Assembly (NCBI GenBank): GCA_946543025.1
Contig: CAMNLN010000019.1
Coordinates: 1-20,011 of the forward strand
Length of the DNA stretch: 20,011 nt
Reading direction: 5' to 3'
Source: an uncultured Verrucomicrobiota bacterium
GTDB taxonomy: Bacteria; Verrucomicrobiota; Kiritimatiellia; RFP12; UBA1067
In this document: one piece after another, positions 8,374-13,906 of the stretch
How the letters are laid out: the number at the start of each line of letters is the position of its first letter
Numbering within the stretch: the first letter of the stretch is position 1
Made by a program: the position numbers and the translations under genes
Notes under the pieces: model-generated
What the model was told of the DNA's origin: nothing
Databases searched by the model: none
The model's input: only the letters and a program-made list of their open reading frames with translations

Positions 8374-8429
8374 AGGGACGCGCGCGAATTCGGGAGCTGC
8401 GGCGAGCGTTAGCGGCATGGCGGTAAAAA

Positions 8430-8438
8430 TGATATACT
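8430..8438 (+). promoter_or_regulatory. Extended -10 promoter of the DUF1080 gene
   Basis: TGATATACT is an extended -10 (TGN plus TATACT). No convincing -35 stands at the right distance, as is common for extended -10 promoters. The predicted 5' untranslated region is about 80 bases, and GGAG (8515-8518) lies 8 bases before the start codon. The 209-base divergent interval 8318-8526 holds this promoter and that of the effector gene, and no other recognisable gene. Confidence 0.45.
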
Positions 8439-8526
8439 GTCCCCGGTCAGAGCGGCGTGCAGGGCGGACACGAACGGTTTCGTACGCTCGTCAGGAAAAA
8501 CGCTCGCCGAAAATGGAGCAAAAAGC

Positions 8527-9555
8527 ATGAAAGACTTGTTGATCGCATCCCTGCTGGGCGCGGCGGCGCTGCTGGGCGGATGCTGCAGCTGCACGTGCGC
8601 GGAGAAGCCCACGACCGACGCGGAGGGCTTCACCTATCTGGACGGGCGGCATGTCGCCCCCGACGCGCCAAGCGACTGGTATGTCATCCGATACGAGCAT
8701 CCGTCGGCGGAGCCGTTCACGGACAGCCGCAAGGCCCTGCAACGGTGGCTATTCACCGAGGTGCGGCAGCTCAAGGATTCCGTCACGGTGGTGGAGGATG
8801 GCGTGCTGAAGGCGCAGAAGCGTTTCATCCCCGGACGCAACTGGCGCAAGTGGCTCCGTCCCGGCGCGCGCAACGTGCGCGTTAAGTTCGTGGGCGCGGA
8901 CTACTCGATCTCCGCCGACGGACTTGCGCAGACACCCGCCGGATTCACCTCGCTCTTCAACGGCAAAGACCTCTCCGGCTGGCGCGGCTGCACGCGCGAG
9001 GAGAAGTTCAACGACCCGTTCGCGCGCCGCGAGATGAAGCCCGAAAAGGTTAAGGAACTCCAGGCGAAGGCCGATGCGCTCATGAAGGCGCACTGGCACG
9101 TGCGCGACGGCGCGCTCTTCTTCGACGGGCTGGAAGGCGGCTATTCCATCGCCGCCGCGAAGGATTACGGCAACGTCGAGATCATCGCCGATTGGCGCCT
9201 CTTGCGCGTCTACGGCGACTCGGGCTTCTACCTGCGCGGCATGCCGCAGGTGCAGATCTGGGACCCCAACATGTGGAACGGCCTCGGCTCCGGCTGCATC
9301 TGGAACAATCCGAATGAGCTTTTTGCCGCTACCGAACGCGCCGATCATCCGATCGGCGACTGGAACACCTGCCGGATGCGCATCGTGGGCGACCGCGTGA
9401 GCGTGTGGCTCAACGGCGTGAAGGTGGTGGACAACATCGTCTACCAGAACTACCGCGACCCGAAGAAGGGCATCCCGGCGTGCGACCGCTTTGAGCTCCA
9501 GTGCCACGGGGATCCCGTGGAGTTCCGCAACGTCTTCGTGAAGGAGTTGCCCTGA
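8527..9555 (+). CDS. DUF1080 lipoprotein (3-keto-disaccharide hydrolase family)
   Basis: A 342-aa lipoprotein. The signal peptide ends in the lipobox LLGGC (Cys19), and the mature N-terminus is unusually cysteine-rich (CCSCTC, 19-24). Residues 138-340 form a DUF1080 (concanavalin-like) domain: FNGKDLSGW (144-152), W-H-V-R-D-G-A-L (190-197), DSGFYLRG (231-238), a WNTCRMRIVGDRVSVWLNG stretch (279-297) and CHGDPVEFRNVFVKEL (326-341). Characterised members cleave glycosides whose sugar has been oxidised at C3 (3-keto-glycosides), by elimination chemistry. The segment 25-137 is an N-terminal extension I do not recognise. The next gene, an isomerase-like protein, fits the same chemistry. It has its own promoter and a GGAG ribosome-binding site. 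Domain call sure; substrate unknown. Confidence 0.85.
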   Translation: MKDLLIASLLGAAALLGGCCSCTCAEKPTTDAEGFTYLDGRHVAPDAPSDWYVIRYEHPSAEPFTDSRKALQRWLFTEVRQLKDSVTVVEDGVLKAQKRFIPGRNWRKWLRPGARNVRVKFVGADYSISADGLAQTPAGFTSLFNGKDLSGWRGCTREEKFNDPFARREMKPEKVKELQAKADALMKAHWHVRDGALFFDGLEGGYSIAAAKDYGNVEIIADWRLLRVYGDSGFYLRGMPQVQIWDPNMWNGLGSGCIWNNPNELFAATERADHPIGDWNTCRMRIVGDRVSVWLNGVKVVDNIVYQNYRDPKKGIPACDRFELQCHGDPVEFRNVFVKELP

Positions 9556-9560
9556 CGGGC

Positions 9561-9589
9561 TTGCCTGCGCGGGGCGCACGTGGTACAAT
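9561..9589 (+). promoter_or_regulatory. Promoter of the sugar isomerase-like gene
   Basis: TTGCCT (9561-9566), a 17-base spacer and TACAAT (9584-9589), with TGG directly before the -10. Transcription should start near 9596, just where the palindrome at 9598-9611 begins. The gene therefore appears able to be transcribed independently of the DUF1080 gene just upstream. Confidence 0.5.
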
Positions 9590-9597
9590 TGAACTGT

Positions 9598-9611
9598 TCC
9601 GCAAGTGCGGA
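9598..9611. repeat. Short palindrome at the predicted start site
   Basis: TCCGCA, two bases (AG), TGCGGA: a perfect 6+2+6 inverted repeat that starts about 9 bases after the -10 hexamer. It has no T-run, so it is not a terminator. Its place right at the transcription start would suit an operator. It could be chance. Confidence 0.3.
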
Positions 9612-9650
9612 GCATGACGTATACAACCAATACGAAAGGAAAAAAGTCAG

Positions 9651-10676
9651 ATGAACATTTCACGCAGGTCGTTCCTCGGCGCAGCAGGCGCCGCAGGTGC
9701 CTCGATCGCGATGCCCGGCTGCTGCTGCTTCGACTGCTGCTGCGGCTCGAAGGCCCAGGTCGCCTTGCAGCTGTACTCCATCCGCACGTACATCGGCGGC
9801 AAGAAGGACAAGTCCGGCAAGGAGCTCGTGAAGGGCAAGGGCATGGCGCAGGCGCTCAAGGACGTCGCGGCGCTCGGCTACAAGGGCGTCGAGTTCGCCG
9901 GCTACTACAACCACACGCCTGAAGAGCTCAAGGCGATGCTCGCGGACGCGGGCCTTGTCGTGTGCGGCACGCACGTGTCGAACGACAAGTACGGCTTCGA
10001 CACGAAGGCCGGCACGTTCAACCCCGACGTGCTCAAGAAGACGTGCGAGTTCGAGCTCGCCTATGGCAACAGCCTCATCATCTGCCCCGGCGGCGGCAAC
10101 ATCCCGCCCGGCGCCACCTGGTCCACCGGCCGCGGTGGCGAGCCCTGCAAGCCCTCGCAGGCGATCGACGACTTCACGAAGAAGCTGGTCGAGCTCTACA
10201 ACAAGGCCGCCGAGGTCGCCAAGAAGGAAGGCTGCAAGATCGGCCTCCACAACCACACGTGGGAGCACGGCGTCAAGATGCTCAACGGCACGTCGTTCTG
10301 GGACTACTTCTTCACGAACACCTCGAAGGACGTGTGCATGGAGCAGGACGTCGGCTGGACGACCTGCGCGGGAGACGAGTTCCCCGGAGTCACCGCGGTC
10401 GCCCAGTACAAGAAGTATCCGCACCGCTCGCCGACGCTCCACGCCAAGGAGAACGGCATGGGCAAGGGCGTCAAGAAGTTCGACGCCATCCTCGGCAAGC
10501 CGGGCTGTGACGAGAACGGCAAGCTGTGCGCGACGCCGGTGCCGTGGGACGAACTCTTCCCGGTCACCGACGCCGACGGCGTGAAGTGGTATGTGGTCGA
10601 GTGCGAGCGTCACGAGGACACCTTCGACGCCATCCGGCCGTCGATCGAGTTCCTGAAGTCCAAGGGCCGCGCCTAA
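9651..10676 (+). CDS. Sugar phosphate isomerase/epimerase-like protein, exported
   Basis: A 341-aa xylose-isomerase-like TIM-barrel protein. It begins with a Tat signal (SRRSFLGA, 4-11) that ends in a lipobox-like MPGC (Cys24), followed by an extreme cysteine cluster (CCCFDCCCG, 24-32). Residues 37-340 carry the family pattern: LQLYSIR (39-45), GYKGVEFAG (76-84), CGTHVSND (105-112), KIGLHNHTWEH (196-206), EQDVGW (231-236), LHAKEN (263-268) and VECERHED (316-323). The His, Glu and Asp residues in the last four are the likely metal ligands. The family includes epimerases, isomerases, and lyases or hydratases acting on keto-sugars. Next to a DUF1080 protein, a role in 3-keto-sugar processing is the best inference. 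AAAGGA precedes the ATG. A strong terminator follows 64 bases after the stop. Confidence 0.82.
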   Translation: MNISRRSFLGAAGAAGASIAMPGCCCFDCCCGSKAQVALQLYSIRTYIGGKKDKSGKELVKGKGMAQALKDVAALGYKGVEFAGYYNHTPEELKAMLADAGLVVCGTHVSNDKYGFDTKAGTFNPDVLKKTCEFELAYGNSLIICPGGGNIPPGATWSTGRGGEPCKPSQAIDDFTKKLVELYNKAAEVAKKEGCKIGLHNHTWEHGVKMLNGTSFWDYFFTNTSKDVCMEQDVGWTTCAGDEFPGVTAVAQYKKYPHRSPTLHAKENGMGKGVKKFDAILGKPGCDENGKLCATPVPWDELFPVTDADGVKWYVVECERHEDTFDAIRPSIEFLKSKGRA

Positions 10677-10739
10677 TCTGAAATGGCAATTCGGGCTGCG
10701 TTATCCGTCCAGCCCAATATGATTCTCCTAAAGGAATCG

Positions 10740-10776
10740 AATGCGCTCGGCTATACCGGGCGCGTTCTTTTTTTTT
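10740..10776 (+). terminator. Strong intrinsic terminator after the isomerase gene
   Basis: Arms 10740-10750 and 10756-10766 pair over 11 positions, two of them G-U, around the 5-base loop CTATA. After one C comes a run of nine T (10768-10776). This is a textbook rho-independent terminator and marks the end of the transcript. Confidence 0.92.
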
Positions 10777-10837
10777 GCCTCCGATCGCCTCCTGAACTGA
10801 CAGCCAGCTTTCCAGTCGCCGACCATAAGGGTACCAT

Positions 10838-10866
10838 CTGGAAATACATTCGATTTTCCTGGAAAT
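10838..10866. repeat. Direct CTGGAAAT repeats upstream of acpP
   Basis: CTGGAAAT occurs at 10838-10845 and again at 10859-10866, 21 bases apart, about two helical turns. An inverted copy (CTTTCCAG) lies at 10808-10815. The second copy also sits in an 11-base palindrome, TTTCCTGGAAA (10855-10865). The arrangement suits an activator or repressor site for the promoter some 60 bases downstream, but no known motif was recognised. Confidence 0.3.
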
Positions 10867-10926
10867 CTTTAGTCAACTTCGATTCAAAACTTTATTCTTT
10901 TTGCACTCGCAATCTGACCAGGAATT

Positions 10927-10935
10927 TGGTATACT
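10927..10935 (+). promoter_or_regulatory. Extended -10 promoter of acpP
   Basis: TGGTATACT is an extended -10. The hexamer at the normal -35 distance (TCGCAA) is weak. AAAGGAG (10952-10958) lies 9 bases before the ATG, so this gene uses an ordinary ribosome-binding site on a leader of about 26 bases. Confidence 0.55.
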
Positions 10936-10967
10936 TTTCTTCATCCAAACCAAAGGAGTAAAATCAA

Positions 10968-11234
10968 ATGGCAGGAAAACTTGAAGATCGCGTGAAGGAA
11001 ATCATCGTTGACCAGTTGGGCGTCAATGCCGAACAGGTAACATTGGAAGCGTCGTTCATCGATGATCTGGGCGCGGATTCGCTTGATTCTGTCGAGCTGA
11101 TCATGGCTTTCGAGGAAGAATTCGGTGCGGCGATTCCTGAAGAAGCAGCCGAAAAGCTGACGACAGTCGGCAAGGTCATCGAGTACCTCAAGAGCAAGGG
11201 GTATGGTGACGACGCCTCCGCTCCCGCGCAATAA
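10968..11234 (+). CDS. acpP: Acyl carrier protein
   Basis: An 88-aa, acidic, helical protein with the invariant DSL motif in GADSLDSVEL. Ser38 is the site that receives 4'-phosphopantetheine from holo-ACP synthase, and the modified protein carries acyl chains through fatty acid (and lipid A and phospholipid) synthesis in the cytoplasm. The length is about ten residues longer than E. coli AcpP because of a short GDDASAPAQ tail. The gene stands alone: fabF, which often follows acpP, is not present, and the next gene is convergent. Strong Shine-Dalgarno, clear promoter and a downstream hairpin suggest a highly expressed single-gene transcript. Confidence 0.97.
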   Translation: MAGKLEDRVKEIIVDQLGVNAEQVTLEASFIDDLGADSLDSVELIMAFEEEFGAAIPEEAAEKLTTVGKVIEYLKSKGYGDDASAPAQ

Positions 11235-11257
11235 TAAATAGACAAAACGCATAATAA

Positions 11258-11293
11258 GAGGAGGGATAGGTGTAATCGCATCTGTCCTTCCTT
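11258..11293. terminator. Hairpin between convergent acpP and ruvB
   Basis: Arms 11258-11272 and 11279-11293 pair over 15 positions, several of them G-U on the + strand, around the loop TAATCG. The tract after it on the + strand (GGTTTGTTG) is only moderately T-rich; on the minus strand an AT-rich stretch follows. It probably ends acpP transcripts and may serve ruvB as well. The 171-base gap 11235-11405 holds nothing else recognisable. Confidence 0.55.
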
Positions 11294-11405
11294 GGTTTGT
11301 TGCCTGATTCGATTTCGACTCCCAAATTTCACTTCAAACTGGAATTTTGCCAACACCTGACGACACGGAAATCAGCCGACTTGACGACTCAATTTACGAA
11401 GACAA

Positions 11406-12425
11406 TTAAGCGAATAATGACGGCTGGCGCGCCGAAGGGGCAAGGCCAAGACGTTTCCACGCCAAGGCAGTAGCCATGCGTCCTTTCGGTGTGCGCTCCA
11501 GGTAGCCTTCCATGATGAGGAATGGCTCGTAGGCTTCCTCAATGGTGTCTGGTTCCTCCCCGACGGAGACGGCAATCGTCGAAAGTCCTACTGGACCTCC
11601 GCCAAACTTGGCGCAGATTGTCTCAAGGATTTTCACATCCATTTCATCCAAGCCGTTCGGATCAATCTCGAGGAGAGAGAGAGAGTCTACCGCCACTTGT
11701 TTAGTGATGAGATTGTCGGCCTTCACCTGCGCATAGTCGCGTACACGCCGAAGTAGATTGTTGGCGATACGTGGCGTACCGCGTGCACGCGCGGCAATCT
11801 CATGTGCTCCATCCGGCTCGATGTCCACGCCTAACTTTGAGGCGGAACGCGTGACGATGGCGGCCAACTCGTCTGGTTCGTAGTAGCTGAGTCGGTTGAC
11901 AAGGCCGAACCTGGCGCGAAGGGGAGCGGCGATCAAGCCGATACGCGTGGTGGCACCTACGAGCGTGAAGCGCGGCAGCTCGAGTCGCACGCTGCGTGCG
12001 TTCGGTCCTTGATCAATCATGATGTCGATCGCGAAGTCCTCCATTGCTGAATAGAGGTACTCCTCCACGGTTTTCGCCATCCGGTGGATTTCGTCGATAA
12101 AGACGATGTCGCCTGCCTCAAGAGAGGTCAGGAGTCCGGCCAAATCTCCCGGTTTTGTCAGCACAGGACCAGATGTCGTTTTCACATGTACGCCCATCGC
12201 GTCGCCGAGGATATAGGATAGCGTTGTCTTTCCAAGTCCAGGAGGTCCTGAAAAGAGAACATGGTCAAGCGTCTCATGGCGGTCTTTTGCGGCCTTGACG
12301 GCAAGTTCAAGACGGTCTCTGATCTTCTGTTGTCCGATAAACTCGGAAAATTGACCAGGGCGCAACCTGTTGTCGAAGTTCGCGTTCCGCTGGTTTAGTG
12401 TGTCGCTGGTACGGTTCGAGGACAT
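11406..12425 (-). CDS. ruvB: Holliday junction branch-migration helicase RuvB
   Basis: A 339-aa AAA+ ATPase that is full length for the family (E. coli RuvB has 336). Walker A is GPPGLGKTT (60-68), Walker B is VFIDE (108-112), sensor 1 is GATTR (157-161), the arginine-finger region is PLRARFG (168-174), and a C-terminal winged-helix DNA-binding domain includes IEEAYEPFLIMEGYLERTPKGR-type sequence. RuvB hexamers, with RuvA, drive branch migration of Holliday junctions in recombinational repair. ruvA and ruvC are not adjacent. The gene lies 35 bases downstream of rarA on the same strand. No Shine-Dalgarno site precedes the ATG (ATAAGAAAAA only), and a promoter whose -10 ends 10 bases before the ATG suggests a near-leaderless message; read-through from rarA is also possible. 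Confidence 0.97.
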   Translation of the reverse strand: MSSNRTSDTLNQRNANFDNRLRPGQFSEFIGQQKIRDRLELAVKAAKDRHETLDHVLFSGPPGLGKTTLSYILGDAMGVHVKTTSGPVLTKPGDLAGLLTSLEAGDIVFIDEIHRMAKTVEEYLYSAMEDFAIDIMIDQGPNARSVRLELPRFTLVGATTRIGLIAAPLRARFGLVNRLSYYEPDELAAIVTRSASKLGVDIEPDGAHEIAARARGTPRIANNLLRRVRDYAQVKADNLITKQVAVDSLSLLEIDPNGLDEMDVKILETICAKFGGGPVGLSTIAVSVGEEPDTIEEAYEPFLIMEGYLERTPKGRMATALAWKRLGLAPSARQPSLFA

Positions 12426-12435
12426 TTTTTCTTAT

Positions 12436-12464
12436 AGTCTAGTCGATTCGTCGGCCGATGTCAA
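12436..12464 (-). promoter_or_regulatory. ruvB promoter overlapping the rarA stop codon
   Basis: On the minus strand, consensus TTGACA (12464-12459) includes the TGA stop of rarA, and after 17 bases TAGACT (12441-12436) forms the -10. Ten bases separate the -10 from the ruvB ATG, so the 5' leader would be only a few bases. Confidence 0.55.
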
Positions 12465-13735
12465 GGATGCCCGAGCGCGGCCATGCGCTTGGCGATTGTG
12501 GCTTCATAGCCCTGATCGGAAGGGTGGTAGTATCGCTCCGGAATGCGAAGGTAGGACTGTTCTACCCAGGCGTCCTTGTAGGAGTGAGGATACTTGTAGC
12601 CGTCGTTCTGTTCCGCGCCGATGGCTTTCACATGAACGTTCTTGAGATGTTCCGGCACGGGCTGGACGGCGCCCGTCTCCACATCATGCCACGCTTTCTC
12701 AAGCGCCTCGTACGAACGGTTCGATTTCGGGGCCGTGGCAAGATACGTGGTGGCTTGCGCGAGGGAGATGCGAGCCTCCGGCATTCCAACGAATTCGACG
12801 GCGTGAAGGGCTGCCACGGCCACCGTGATTCCGCGCGGATCGGCGTTTCCTATGTCCTCTGAAGCGAGTATGACAAGGCGGCGCGCGATGAAACGCGGGT
12901 CTTCGCCAGCGACAAGCATTTTCGCGAGCCAGTAGACCGCAGCGTCAGGATCCGATCCGCGAACAGATTTGATGAACGCCGAAATCGTGTCGTAGTGTCC
13001 GTCCTCCTTCTTGTCGTACTGTACGATGCGTCTCTGGACACATTCTTGGATCACGTCAAGCGAGAGACGGATTGTGCCGTCGTCGTCAGGCGGCGTGGAA
13101 CGGACCGCGACTTCAAGCGCGGTCAGCGCGTGCCGTCCGTCCCCGTCGCAAATTTCCGAAAGAAAACGCTTGGCTTCCTCGTCAAATTCGATGGAGAGGT
13201 CTCCGTAGCCGCGTTCTTTGTCTGCAATTGCACGGTCAAGAAGGGCACTGACGTCGGCAGGAGAAAGGGGATGGAGCTGGAAGACGAGAGAGCGAGATGT
13301 GAGCGGCGTATTGACGAACATCGATGGGTTGTGCGTCGTCGCACCGATGAGGACGACGGATCCGTCCTCCACATACGGCAGCAGGACATCCTGCTGGGCC
13401 TTGTTGAAGCGATGAATCTCGTCCACGAAAAGAATCGTTCCCATGCCCCCTAGCTCGGTTCGGGCTCGTTCGCAGACCTTGCGGATCTCAGCGACATTTG
13501 AGATGACGCCGGAACAACGGACGAAATTCCGTTCCGTTGTCTTCGCGATTACTTCGGCGAGTGTCGTCTTGCCGCAACCTGGCGGGCCGAAAAGAATGAT
13601 ATTCGTAAGTCGATCAGCCTCAATCACACGACGCAGCAGCTTGCCCGGACCGAGGATATGTTCCTGTCCGGCAACCTCGCCCAAGGTACGCGGACGCATC
13701 CGCGCAGCCAATGGTTCTGAATCGCCGTATTTCAT
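12461..13735 (-). CDS. rarA: Replication-associated recombination protein RarA (MgsA)
   Basis: A 424-aa AAA+ ATPase of the RarA/MgsA/WRNIP1 family, close to the usual 440-450 aa. The N-terminal PLAARMRPRTLGEVAGQEHI stretch, Walker A GPPGCGKTT (50-58), Walker B ILFVDEIHRF (101-110) and sensor GATTHNPS (131-138) are followed by the lid and the tetramerisation domain, and the C-terminus carries the family's YKYPHSYKDAWVEQSYLR and YYHP-type sequences. RarA acts at stalled replication forks and is related to the clamp loader and RuvB. It is transcribed toward ruvB, another fork or junction ATPase. Its ATG lies 6 bases after a TATAAT hexamer. The AAAGGAG seen upstream is on the far side of that hexamer, so it would not be in the mRNA. 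Confidence 0.96.
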   Translation of the reverse strand: MKYGDSEPLAARMRPRTLGEVAGQEHILGPGKLLRRVIEADRLTNIILFGPPGCGKTTLAEVIAKTTERNFVRCSGVISNVAEIRKVCERARTELGGMGTILFVDEIHRFNKAQQDVLLPYVEDGSVVLIGATTHNPSMFVNTPLTSRSLVFQLHPLSPADVSALLDRAIADKERGYGDLSIEFDEEAKRFLSEICDGDGRHALTALEVAVRSTPPDDDGTIRLSLDVIQECVQRRIVQYDKKEDGHYDTISAFIKSVRGSDPDAAVYWLAKMLVAGEDPRFIARRLVILASEDIGNADPRGITVAVAALHAVEFVGMPEARISLAQATTYLATAPKSNRSYEALEKAWHDVETGAVQPVPEHLKNVHVKAIGAEQNDGYKYPHSYKDAWVEQSYLRIPERYYHPSDQGYEATIAKRMAALGHP

Positions 13736-13741
13736 GCCCTT

Positions 13742-13750
13742 ATTATATCA
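13742..13750 (-). promoter_or_regulatory. Extended -10 promoter of rarA, 6 bases from the ATG
   Basis: On the minus strand, TGATATAAT (13750-13742) is a perfect extended -10. A weak -35 (CTTCGC, 17-base spacer) lies upstream. The hexamer ends 6 bases before the rarA start codon, so the transcript would begin at or beside the ATG. Confidence 0.55.
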
Positions 13751-13838
13751 AAACTCCTTTCCCCGCGAAGGTCGTCGAACATAATCGTCTAGTTTACATA
13801 ACAGGCATTATGCGCATTTTGTTTTTGTCAAAATATGG

Positions 13839-13867
13839 TTGCGGGCGGACGATGTTCATGTTAAAAT
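13839..13867 (+). promoter_or_regulatory. Promoter of the Pro/Lys-rich membrane protein gene
   Basis: TTGCGG (13839-13844), a 17-base spacer and TAAAAT (13862-13867), with TGT directly before the -10. AGGA (13895-13898) lies 8 bases before the ATG at 13907. The 171-base divergent interval 13736-13906 holds this and the rarA promoter. Confidence 0.5.
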
Positions 13868-13906
13868 TTATACAAACCATTTGAAAAGGCAGTTAGGAAA
13901 AAAGAT

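Larger units (their letters stand above)
10677..10967. other. 291-base intergenic region with terminator and acpP promoter
   Basis: This AT-rich gap holds the terminator of the upstream gene, a set of CTGGAAAT repeats and the acpP promoter. A 92-codon open frame (10683-10961) crosses it, but it spans both the terminator and the promoter, has no ribosome-binding site and reads like no protein, so I leave it out. No tRNA or riboswitch fold was seen. Confidence 0.6.

Noticed and set aside
9567..9580. TGCGC/GCGCA hairpin after the DUF1080 gene as a terminator
   Set aside because: The stem is only 5 pairs, there is no T-run, and it lies inside the spacer of the next promoter.
9717..9753. CTG-rich stretch in the isomerase gene as a trinucleotide repeat
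   Set aside because: The repeat units are broken by other codons and simply encode the cysteine cluster; it is not an expandable repeat.
10683..10961. 92-codon open frame between the isomerase gene and acpP
   Set aside because: It crosses a strong terminator and the acpP promoter, has no ribosome-binding site and does not look like a protein.
13804..13832. Second minus-strand promoter (TTGACA with CATAAT) upstream of rarA
   Set aside because: The spacer is only 13 bases, too short for sigma-70; the extended -10 beside the ATG is the better promoter.
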